This document shows, in pieces, positions 5,931 to 13,009 of a stretch of 17,407 nucleotides of DNA. Source of the DNA: JAYREN01 sp041908845 (GTDB taxonomy: Bacteria > Acidobacteriota > Holophagae > Holophagales > Holophagaceae); the NCBI GenBank assembly GCA_041908845.1, contig JAYREN010000050.1:1-17407 (forward strand), given 5' to 3'. Every line of letters begins with the position of its first letter. The first letter of the stretch is position 1. The position numbers were made by a program, and so were the translations under genes. The notes beneath the pieces are model-generated. The model was not told where the DNA came from. It searched no databases and was given only the letters and a program-made list of their open reading frames with translations.

Positions 5931-7394
5931 ATGGAACACCACACCCTCGGCAATTCACGGATCTCCCGCGGCCTGATCCTGCTGACCGCGGTGTGCCTGC
6001 TTGGCGCCTTCGTGCTGGCCGCCTTCATCGCCGCCTATGGGGTGAACCAGGGCGTGGACTCGATCACACTGCCGGTGGCGGGGCGGACCCTGAACGGGTT
6101 CATGGCCATCGTGCTCACCTGCATCGCCCTCATCGTGCCGCTCACGGCCAATCTCTACACGCCCAAGCTGGTCACGCTGTACGTCAAGCATCCACTGATC
6201 GTGGCCATGCTTTCGCTGCTGCTCACCAGCCACATCATCAGCCTGGCCCTGAACTTCATTCCCATGCACCACCTCCTTAGCCGCGTGCTCGTCAAGGTGC
6301 TGGCCCTGATCTACCTGCTGGTGATGGCCGGGGCCATTCCCTACCTCTACGGCATCAGCCAGTTCCTGCGGCCCAGCTTCTTCATGCCCATGCTCACCAG
6401 GAAGGGCGCCCGCACCCTCCAGGATCTGAACCGGGGCAAGCGCCCCCGCCAGAGTGTCCACGATCTCTTCGAAACCATCGACGTGGTGACCAACATCGCC
6501 CTCACCGGGATGGCCCGGGGGGACCGCCAGCTGGTACTGCTGGCCCTCCAGTCCATGAACGCCCTGCTCACCGAGATCATCGGCAGCACCGGATCCTGGC
6601 GCTCCGGCCAACCCTTCTTCGTGCCGGGGCTGGCCATGGAGGGGCAGGACTACCTGATCCGGGAGCGGATCTGGCCCGAGGCTTACGTGCTGGCCCAGAC
6701 GCTCAAGGTGATGGAGGGCGCCACCAAGCGCCACCACGAGATCATGGCCGAGCTGGCCGGACAGATGGTGGAGACGGCGAGTCTGGCCTCGGTGCTCCAG
6801 CGGGATTCGGTGGTGGAACTCCACATCATGGCCTTCAACACCCTGATGCGGGAGGCCATCGAGGAGAAGGATCTGCGCCGTTTCCAGAATCTCTCGTACC
6901 ACTACCGCCTGCTCATCGAGGCCTTCCACGAAACACCCAGCCGCATGCACGAGGCCGCCCAGCACTTGCTGCACTACGGCAAGATCGCCGCCCGCCAGGG
7001 CCTGCATTTCGGCCTGGAGACCGTGGTGTACGATCTGGGCGAGCTGGTGCTGAACCTGGCACGCCACGACGAAGAGCGTGCCGTGGAGCTGGTCCAGGCC
7101 TGGGCCGGTCCCCTCTGGCAGGAAGCCATCGACCAGGGCAGCCTGATGAAGAAAGTCGGCTGGCGCACCCTGATCCGCGTGTACTGGGAGGCCAAGGCCC
7201 TCGAGCTGGAAGAGGTCGCCAGCGCCATCTACTGGCGCTACCTGTCCGATGAGGCCATCCACCGGGAGCAGATCGAGCTGGTGCTCGAAGAGAACCGCGA
7301 GCTGCACTTCGAGTTCAACGACCGCCTCATGCGCTTCGCCCACCTCTCCCCGGGTGCCCAGGCGAAGGCCGAGGCCTTCCTGGAAAACTGGTAG
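5931..7394 (+). CDS. Four-helix integral membrane protein of unknown function, DUF2254-like
   Basis: The 487-residue product has an N-terminal membrane domain with helices at about 14-36, 53-74, 88-110 and 117-144. A soluble, largely helical C-terminal domain of about 340 residues follows, rich in Glu, Arg, His and Leu, without coiled-coil heptads or catalytic motifs that I recognise. The layout, including the YTPKLVTLYVKHPL link between helices two and three, resembles DUF2254 membrane proteins. The family's usual conserved core is not clear, so this label is tentative. The ATG at 5931 is chosen because the hydrophobic domain begins soon after it. An upstream ATG at 5838 would only add a Pro/Ser-rich tail. 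The gene stands alone. Its stop is 24 bp from the stop of the converging C1 peptidase gene. Confidence 0.8.
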   Translation: MEHHTLGNSRISRGLILLTAVCLLGAFVLAAFIAAYGVNQGVDSITLPVAGRTLNGFMAIVLTCIALIVPLTANLYTPKLVTLYVKHPLIVAMLSLLLTSHIISLALNFIPMHHLLSRVLVKVLALIYLLVMAGAIPYLYGISQFLRPSFFMPMLTRKGARTLQDLNRGKRPRQSVHDLFETIDVVTNIALTGMARGDRQLVLLALQSMNALLTEIIGSTGSWRSGQPFFVPGLAMEGQDYLIRERIWPEAYVLAQTLKVMEGATKRHHEIMAELAGQMVETASLASVLQRDSVVELHIMAFNTLMREAIEEKDLRRFQNLSYHYRLLIEAFHETPSRMHEAAQHLLHYGKIAARQGLHFGLETVVYDLGELVLNLARHDEERAVELVQAWAGPLWQEAIDQGSLMKKVGWRTLIRVYWEAKALELEEVASAIYWRYLSDEAIHREQIELVLEENRELHFEFNDRLMRFAHLSPGAQAKAEAFLENW

Positions 7395-7418
7395 CCGGTC
7401 GGGGAACCGCCCCTCGCT

Positions 7419-8642
7419 TCAGTCTTTCACCTTCGCCAACAGCTCCTTCACTGCGTCCTTGTGCACCATGAAGCCGAGCACCTTGAGCTTCACGTAGTCC
7501 TCGTGGAAGAAGTAATAGCCGGGGTGTTCGTTGTTCCAGGCGCTGCTCCAGGAGTCCTTCACCAGGTACCAGTCCTGGCCGTTCTTCTCAGTGAAGCCCA
7601 CCACGTGCAGGCCGTGGTCATCGGTGGTGGTGCCGTTGTTGAAACGGAACTGGCGGGCCGCCTCGTCGATGTGGGCGGAAGGGATGTCCCAGGTGGGCAC
7701 CACCGCGAGGCCCGGGGCGCCGATGGAGTAGCCGGGTTCGGACATGTCGCCGGCGATGGCCAGGCTGTAACCCTTGCGGACGGCACTCTTGAAGGCCCCG
7801 AGGAAGGCGTCCAGAGGCACGTTGACATACTCCTTGCCGTGCCACCAGTTGTCCGGCACCTCGTACTCGGTGTGCTGCCAGGTGGGCTTGGCCAGGAAGG
7901 AGACGAATTCCACGTAATTGTCGGGATTCAGCCGCGCCACCTGCTGCATGTATTCCATGGGCGTCAGCTGCTTGCCTTCCACCTTTACTGTCACAGGCGG
8001 CGCGCCCAGGTGGTGATCCAGGATGGCGCGCACGGTGGAGACGACCTGTTCTTCGTTCCAGGCACCCGCCGCCTTCACGCCTTCGAGGTAGGTCCTGATC
8101 TCCTTGAAGAGACCCGAGTGGTCGTAGTCCTTGCGCCCCTCCTTCAGTCCCGAATAGGCCTCCGCGGGCACCACGCCGTGGGTGCGCCAGGCCCGCAGCA
8201 CGGCGGCGCCCTGGGAACCTTCTCCGAGGGTGGACGTGCCCCGGCTCCGCACGAAGCCCCGAGCCTTCTCCACGTATTCCCAGTAGACGGAATGCATCAC
8301 TGAAAAGCGCAGCTCCCGCTTGGTCTGGCGGTAGGCCTCGGATTCCAGGAAGGAGGTGGTGGAGAAACACCAGCACATGCCCGATATGCCCTGACAGACC
8401 GCAGGCTGATGCCAGACCTTCGTGAATTCAGAGACGGTTTTCGGGGCATCGAGGGCGGAGAAGTCCACCCACATGGCCTTCTTGGGCGAGTCCTCCCCTT
8501 GTTTCTGGAGCTCGGCCTTGATGGCGCTCAGCTTGGCGTCCTTTTCCGGCTCGAACACCACCCTGTCCCGGCGCTCAGGCACCTGGGCAGAGGCGGGGGA
8601 GAGCAGGACTGTGCCTGCGAAAAAAAGGCTTTGCAGGTGCAT
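7419..8642 (-). CDS. Secreted papain-fold cysteine peptidase, C1 family (bleomycin hydrolase/aminopeptidase C-like)
   Basis: The 407-residue product begins with a signal peptide ending near SPASAQ (residue 20), so it acts in the periplasm or outside the cell. The papain oxyanion glutamine and nucleophile are Q84 and C90 in CQGISGMCW. The catalytic histidine is H343 in DDHGLHVVGF. The C90-H343 spacing, much longer than in papain, and the MHSVYWEYVEKAR segment (116-128) fit the C1B (bleomycin hydrolase) branch, which cleaves peptides or aminopeptidase substrates. The third catalytic position, usually Asn in KNSWG, is D363 in VKDSWSS. The ATG at 8642 has CGGAG 7 nt upstream. An in-frame ATG at 8690, also with a purine-rich site, would lengthen the signal region. 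It is divergent from the M3 peptidase pair. Confidence 0.85.
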   Translation of the reverse strand: MHLQSLFFAGTVLLSPASAQVPERRDRVVFEPEKDAKLSAIKAELQKQGEDSPKKAMWVDFSALDAPKTVSEFTKVWHQPAVCQGISGMCWCFSTTSFLESEAYRQTKRELRFSVMHSVYWEYVEKARGFVRSRGTSTLGEGSQGAAVLRAWRTHGVVPAEAYSGLKEGRKDYDHSGLFKEIRTYLEGVKAAGAWNEEQVVSTVRAILDHHLGAPPVTVKVEGKQLTPMEYMQQVARLNPDNYVEFVSFLAKPTWQHTEYEVPDNWWHGKEYVNVPLDAFLGAFKSAVRKGYSLAIAGDMSEPGYSIGAPGLAVVPTWDIPSAHIDEAARQFRFNNGTTTDDHGLHVVGFTEKNGQDWYLVKDSWSSAWNNEHPGYYFFHEDYVKLKVLGFMVHKDAVKELLAKVKD

Positions 8643-8663
8643 GGCAAGACTCCGGGAGAAAGG

Positions 8664-8680
8664 ACATCGTATTATGATGT
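8664..8680. promoter_or_regulatory. Near-perfect 17-bp palindrome, candidate operator
   Basis: ACATCGTATTATGATGT is a palindrome about its central T, with 7 of 8 position pairs complementary. It overlaps the only plausible -10 sequences for both divergent genes. A dimeric repressor or activator bound here could control the C1 and M3 peptidase genes together. Binding is inference; the symmetry is seen directly. Confidence 0.45.
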
Positions 8681-8704
8681 TTTTGTTCATTCTGCCACCC
8701 TTCC

Positions 8705-8710
8705 GGAGGA
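8705..8710 (+). promoter_or_regulatory. Shine-Dalgarno site fixing the start of the first M3 gene
   Basis: GGAGGA stands 5 nt before the ATG at 8716. The frame stays open much farther upstream, across the opposite-strand C1 gene, but this site and the signal peptide that follows fix the start. Confidence 0.8.
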
Positions 8711-8715
8711 TCCTC

Positions 8716-10806
8716 ATGCGTTCTCTCATCCCGCTGACCGCGCTGGTCTGCCTCTCGATACCCGCCATGGCCGCCAAACCCGCACCCGCCACCAATCCCT
8801 TCTTCACCCCCTGGAAGACACCCTTCGCGGTGCCACCCTTCGGTCAGATCAAGACGGAACACTTCATGCCCGCCCTGGAAGAAGGCATGAAGCGCCAAAA
8901 GCTGGAAATCGGGGCCATCGTCAAGAACCCCGCCAAGGCCACCTTCAAGAACACGGTGGCGGCCCTGGATGATTCCGGGCTCCTGCTGGGCAAGGTGTAC
9001 AGCGTCTTCGGCCTGCTGACCGGCGCCGAGACCAATGACGCGCTCCAGGCCCTGGAGGCCAAGGTGGGGCCCATGCTGGCCGCCCACCAGGACGATATCT
9101 ACCTGAACGAAGGGCTCTTTCAGCGGGTGAAGGCGGTCTATGACCACCGCGCCAGCCAGAAGCTCAACGCCGAAGAAACCATGCTCCTGGAGAAGACCTA
9201 CCGCCGTTTCGTGCGGGGCGGAGCGAACCTGGAAGCAGCCCAGAAGGATCGTCTGCGGGCCATCAATGGCGAGCTCTCCAGCCTGAAGATCAAGTTCAGC
9301 GAGAACCTGCTGAAGGAGACCAACGCATACCGTCTGGTGGTGGACAAGGAGGCGGATCTCGCGGGCCTGCCCGAGGGGCAGATCATCGCCGCCGCCGAGG
9401 CCGCCAAGGGCGCGGGCCTGGAGGGCAAGTGGGTGTTCACCCTGAAGGCCCCCAGCATCTGGCCCTTCCTGCAGAGCGCCGAGAACCGCGACCTGCGCAG
9501 GCAGATCCTCACGGCCTATGCCACCCGCTGCGACAAGGGCGGCGAGACGGACAACAAGGCCATCTTCGCCAAGCTGGCCTCCCTCCGGGTGGAGAAGGCG
9601 CAGTTGATGGGCTACAAGAACTGGGGAGAGTTCGTGCTGGCCGAGAACATGGCCAAGACTCCCGCGAACGCATACAAGCTCCTGGAGCAGCTCTGGACGC
9701 CCGCCCTCAAGGTGGCCCGACAGGAAGCCGCCGACCTTCAGGCCATGATCGATGCCGAGAAGGGCGGCTTTAAGCTGGAGCCCTCGGATTGGCGTTTCTA
9801 TTCCGAAAAGGTCAAGAAGGCCAAGTACAGTCTGGACGAGGAAGCCCTCAAGCCCTACTTCCCCCTGGAGGGCGTGCGCAACGGCGCCTTCACCCTGGCG
9901 GGCAAGCTGTACGGCGTGACCTTCAAGGAGCGCAAGGATCTGCCCGTCTACCACCCGGAGGTGCAGGCCTTCGAGCTCAAGGAGAAGGACGGCAAGCATC
10001 TCGGCATCCTCTACATGGACTTCCATCCCCGGCCCGGCAAGCGCGGCGGCGCCTGGATGTCCACGATTCAGGAGCAGTGGATCCAGAACGGCAAATTCAT
10101 CTCGCCGATCATCTACAACGTGAGCAACTACGCCCGACCCGCCGGGGATGTGCCCGCCCTGCTCACGCCGGATGAGGCGGAAACGCTCTTCCACGAATTC
10201 GGCCACGCCATGCACTTCATGGTCGCCAACTGCCGGTTCCGCGGCAGCGGCAACGTGGCCCAGGATTTCGTGGAGCTGCCCAGCCAGATCATGGAGAACT
10301 GGGTCTTCGAGCCCGAGATGCTCAAGCTCTACGCCAAACACTACAAGACTGGCGAAGTCATTCCCCAGGAGCTGGTGCAGAAGCTGAAGAAGGCCGCCAA
10401 TTTCAATGCAGGCTTTGGCTGGACCGAGCGCCTCGCCGCGTCCTTCCTGGACATGGACTGGCACACCTTGACCGATGCCAAGGTGCTGGACGCCACCACC
10501 TTCGAGACGGCGCGGATGGCCAAGTGGGGCCTGATCCCCGAAATCCTGCCCCGCTACCGCACGCCCTATTTCGCCCATGCCGCCGATGAATATTCCGCGG
10601 GCTACTACAGCTACACCTGGTCCGAGGTGCTGGACAGCGATGCCTTCCAGGCCTTCAAGGAAACGGGCAACCTGTTCGACCCCAAGACCGCCAAGGCCTT
10701 CCGCAAGCTCCTCTCCAAGGGCGGCAGCGAGGATCCCGCCGCCCTCTACCNNNNNNNNNNCGATCCCAAGGTCGAAGCCCTGCTCGAAATGGGCGGCCTG
10801 AAATAA
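8716..10806 (+). CDS. Secreted M3-family zinc oligopeptidase (Dcp/oligopeptidase A-like), paralog 1
   Basis: M3A peptidases (thimet oligopeptidase, OpdA, Dcp) cut short peptides inside a deep channel. The product, about 696 residues with the gap as given, begins with a signal peptide (cleavage near PAMA-AK, residue 20), so it acts in the envelope. The zinc site is H493-E-F-G-H497 with third ligand E520 in DFVELPSQ. HPRPGKRGGAW, typical of the family, lies upstream of it. The substrate-binding segment near the C-terminus reads H621-A-A-D-E-Y-S-A-G-Y-Y, so the Gly-Gly normally found before that Tyr is Asp-Glu. A ten-N gap (10751-10760) interrupts the last 20 codons but keeps the frame. Comparison with paralog 2 suggests it hides FRGR-type residues. 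It lies 26 bp upstream of paralog 2, probably in one operon. Confidence 0.93.
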   Translation: MRSLIPLTALVCLSIPAMAAKPAPATNPFFTPWKTPFAVPPFGQIKTEHFMPALEEGMKRQKLEIGAIVKNPAKATFKNTVAALDDSGLLLGKVYSVFGLLTGAETNDALQALEAKVGPMLAAHQDDIYLNEGLFQRVKAVYDHRASQKLNAEETMLLEKTYRRFVRGGANLEAAQKDRLRAINGELSSLKIKFSENLLKETNAYRLVVDKEADLAGLPEGQIIAAAEAAKGAGLEGKWVFTLKAPSIWPFLQSAENRDLRRQILTAYATRCDKGGETDNKAIFAKLASLRVEKAQLMGYKNWGEFVLAENMAKTPANAYKLLEQLWTPALKVARQEAADLQAMIDAEKGGFKLEPSDWRFYSEKVKKAKYSLDEEALKPYFPLEGVRNGAFTLAGKLYGVTFKERKDLPVYHPEVQAFELKEKDGKHLGILYMDFHPRPGKRGGAWMSTIQEQWIQNGKFISPIIYNVSNYARPAGDVPALLTPDEAETLFHEFGHAMHFMVANCRFRGSGNVAQDFVELPSQIMENWVFEPEMLKLYAKHYKTGEVIPQELVQKLKKAANFNAGFGWTERLAASFLDMDWHTLTDAKVLDATTFETARMAKWGLIPEILPRYRTPYFAHAADEYSAGYYSYTWSEVLDSDAFQAFKETGNLFDPKTAKAFRKLLSKGGSEDPAALYXXXXDPKVEALLEMGGLK
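10751..10760. other. Ten-N assembly gap in M3 paralog 1
   Basis: Ten unknown bases lie between codons for Tyr and Asp. The paralog has six residues (RAFRGR) between the same two positions, against four codons here, so the true gap may be 16 bases. Both lengths keep the frame open. Confidence 0.95.
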
Positions 10807-10821
10807 TCAACCCTTCTCTTC

Positions 10822-10826
10822 AAGGA
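10822..10826 (+). promoter_or_regulatory. Shine-Dalgarno site of the second M3 gene
   Basis: AAGGA stands 6 nt before the ATG at 10833 within the 26-bp gap between the M3 genes. No promoter or terminator fits in this gap, which supports co-transcription. Confidence 0.6.
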
Positions 10827-10832
10827 TGAATC

Positions 10833-12905
10833 ATGCGAATCCTGCCCCTGCTCCTCGCCGCCGGTCTGCCCATGGGCGCTGAGACCCCCGCGGACAATCC
10901 CTTCTTCCAGACCTGGAAGACGCCCTTTGGCGCACCGCCCTTCGCCCAGATCAAGGAGGACCACTTCATGCCCGCCTTTCGGGAAGGCATGAAGCGCCAC
11001 AAGGCCGAAATCGCGGCCATCACGGAGTCCAAGGCGAAGCCCACCTTCGTCAACACCATCGAGGCCCTGGAGAATTCTGGGCGCTTCATGGAGCCCGTGG
11101 GCGCCGTGTTCGGTCACCTCTCCGGCGCCGAGACCAATCCGAGGCTCCAGGCCATCAACCGCGAACTGGCGCCCCTGCGCTCGGCCCACTTCGACGACAT
11201 CAACTTCAACGAGAAGCTGTGGCTGCGGGTGAAGGCCGTGTGGGAGAACCGCGCCGCCGAGAAACTCAAGCCCGAGCAGGCCCGCCTGCTGGAAGACACC
11301 TACAAGGGCTTTGTGCGCGCCGGGGCTAACCTGGCCGCCGACCAGAAGACCCGCATGCGGGCCATCAACGGGGAACTCTCCAATCTGAGCGTGGCCTTCG
11401 GCGACAAGATGCTGAAGGCCACCAAGGACTACCGCCTGGTGATCGAGAAGCCCGCCGACCTCGCGGGTCTGCCCGAGGGCGTGCGCAATGCCGCCGCCCT
11501 GGCTGCCAAGAAGGCCGGCAAGGAGGGCCAGTGGCTCTTCAACCTGGACGGCCCCAGCCTGTGGCCCTTCCTCCAGTACGCCGACAACCGCGAGCTGCGA
11601 CGCCAGATGCTCACCGCCTACACCGAGCGCTGCAACGGCGGCGAGCAGGACACCCGCGCCATCGCCAGCCGCATCGCGGCCCTGCGCGCCGAAAAGGCCA
11701 AGCTGCTGGGCTTCCCCACCTGGGCGGATTTCATCCTCGACGAGAACATGGCCAAGAACCCCAAGGGTGTCTACGGCCTGCTGGACCAGCTTTGGCAGCC
11801 CGCCCTGGAAGTGGCCAAGAAGGACCGCGCCGAGATGCAGCTGATGCTCGACAAGGAACTGCCGGGCGAGAAGCTCCAGGCCTGGGACTGGCGCTATTAC
11901 GAAGAAAAGGTCCGCAAGGCCCGCTTCGATCTGGACGAGGATGTCGTCAAGCCCTACTTCCCCCTGGACAAGGTGCGGGCTGGCGCCTTCCTGGTGGCCC
12001 AGAAGCTCTATGGCATCACCTTCACCGAACTGAAGAACATGCCCACCTACAGCCCCGAGGTGCAGGTCTTCGAGGTCAAGGAGAAGGACGGCCGCCCCGT
12101 GGGCATCTTCTACGTGGACTACCATCCCCGCCCCGGCAAGCGCGGCGGCGCCTGGTGTGGGCGCCTGCGCTCGGGCTACGGCGATATTCGCCCCATCGTC
12201 ACCAACGTCTGCAACTTCACCCGCCCCTCCGGCGACAAGCCCGCCCTGCTCACCCCGGATGAAGTGGAGACCCTCTTCCACGAGTTCGGTCACGCCCTGC
12301 ACGGCTTCTTCTACAAGGGCAAGTACCGCGGGCTCGCCAGCACGCCCCGGGACTTCGTGGAACTGCCCAGCCAGATCATGGAGAACTGGGCCATGGAACC
12401 CGAGGTGCTGAAGCTCTACGCCAAGCACTACAAGACCGGCGAGACTATCCCCGATGCGCTTATCCAGAAGATGCAGAAGGCGGGCAACTACGGTCAGGGC
12501 CTCAAGACCGTCGAGTATCTGGGCGCCGCCTTGCTGGACATGGCTTGGCACACCCTGCCCGAACCCAAGGAGCAGGACGCCATGGCCTTCGAGAAGGCCA
12601 CCTTCGACAAGCTGGGCCTCATCCCCGAGATCCCCAGCCGCTACCGCACCCCCTACTTCAACCACATCTGGGCGGGCGGCTACAGCGCCGGGTACTACGC
12701 CTACATCTGGAGCGAAGTGCTCGATTCCGATGCCTTCCAGGCCTTCGTGGAGAAGAAGAACCTCTTCCACCCCGCCACCGCCGCCGCCTTCCGCAAGGAA
12801 GTGCTGTCCAAGGGCGGTACCGCCGATGCCGCGGAGCTCTACCGCGCCTTCCGGGGCCGAGATCCCAAGGTGGAATCCCTGCTGGTCAAGCGCGGACTGA
12901 AGTAG
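10833..12905 (+). CDS. Secreted M3-family zinc oligopeptidase (Dcp/oligopeptidase A-like), paralog 2
   Basis: The 690-residue product has a short signal sequence (MRILPLLLAAGLPMGA), then the complete M3A body. The zinc site is H483-E-F-G-H487 with third ligand E510 in DFVELPSQ. HPRPGKRGGAW is conserved. The C-terminal loop keeps the canonical H-I-W-A-G-G-Y-S-A-G-Y-Y form, as in Dcp. YRAFRGRDPKVESLL closes the protein. It aligns with paralog 1 over its whole length, with more than half of the residues identical by eye, so the pair arose by tandem duplication and has diverged. Both probably degrade oligopeptides in the periplasm, with the upstream enzyme perhaps shifted in specificity. A strong hairpin 13 bp after the stop ends the unit. 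Confidence 0.95.
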   Translation: MRILPLLLAAGLPMGAETPADNPFFQTWKTPFGAPPFAQIKEDHFMPAFREGMKRHKAEIAAITESKAKPTFVNTIEALENSGRFMEPVGAVFGHLSGAETNPRLQAINRELAPLRSAHFDDINFNEKLWLRVKAVWENRAAEKLKPEQARLLEDTYKGFVRAGANLAADQKTRMRAINGELSNLSVAFGDKMLKATKDYRLVIEKPADLAGLPEGVRNAAALAAKKAGKEGQWLFNLDGPSLWPFLQYADNRELRRQMLTAYTERCNGGEQDTRAIASRIAALRAEKAKLLGFPTWADFILDENMAKNPKGVYGLLDQLWQPALEVAKKDRAEMQLMLDKELPGEKLQAWDWRYYEEKVRKARFDLDEDVVKPYFPLDKVRAGAFLVAQKLYGITFTELKNMPTYSPEVQVFEVKEKDGRPVGIFYVDYHPRPGKRGGAWCGRLRSGYGDIRPIVTNVCNFTRPSGDKPALLTPDEVETLFHEFGHALHGFFYKGKYRGLASTPRDFVELPSQIMENWAMEPEVLKLYAKHYKTGETIPDALIQKMQKAGNYGQGLKTVEYLGAALLDMAWHTLPEPKEQDAMAFEKATFDKLGLIPEIPSRYRTPYFNHIWAGGYSAGYYAYIWSEVLDSDAFQAFVEKKNLFHPATAAAFRKEVLSKGGTADAAELYRAFRGRDPKVESLLVKRGLK

Positions 12906-12917
12906 CCCAACGCGATC

Positions 12918-12959
12918 ACGATGAAAGAGGGGTGGCTATGGTCGCCCCTCTTTCATCGT
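12918..12959. terminator. Long perfect hairpin ending the M3 operon
   Basis: The left arm ACGATGAAAGAGGGG (12918-12932) is perfectly complementary to the right arm CCCCTCTTTCATCGT (12945-12959), a 15-bp stem. The 12-nt interior can add four more pairs, two of them wobble, leaving a TATG loop. It sits between the M3 stop and the phosphofructokinase start. There is no clear T-run after it on the plus strand, so it may act as a non-canonical terminator or 3'-end stabiliser. Confidence 0.7.
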
Positions 12960-13009
12960 CCAACACCTTCTTCCGCTATTCTCTCTCCATCCCTTCGGAA
13001 AGCGCCGCC

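Larger units (their letters stand above)
8643..8715. promoter_or_regulatory. Divergent promoter gap between C1 and M3 peptidases
   Basis: Only 73 bp separate the start codons, so promoters for both directions must overlap or lie inside the genes. The only AT-rich stretch is around 8670-8685. It contains TATTAT on the plus strand and CATAAT on the minus strand as possible -10 elements; no good -35 match is seen for either. Confidence 0.45.

Noticed and set aside
5672..6028. Possible 118-codon minus-strand gene in the gene-free region
   Set aside because: No family, no good ribosome-binding site, and it overlaps the signal/membrane part of the next gene; much of it is the AGGGGAT repeat tract.
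5955..7343. Minus-strand open frame opposite the membrane protein gene
   Set aside because: His/Gln/Gly-rich shadow; the plus strand encodes clear membrane helices.
7396..7413. Short overlapping hairpins between the convergent stops (GGGG-AACCG-CCCC)
   Set aside because: Only 4-bp stems without T-runs in a GC-rich gap; not separable from chance.
8575..10578. Long minus-strand open frame (667 codons) opposite M3 paralog 1
   Set aside because: Gly/His/Leu/Glu-rich translation with no family; it mirrors the codon bias of the real high-GC gene. A similar frame exists opposite paralog 2 because the two sense genes are homologous.
10746..12770. Long minus-strand open frame (674 codons) opposite M3 paralog 2
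   Set aside because: Antisense shadow of a well-supported peptidase gene; it also runs into the N gap.
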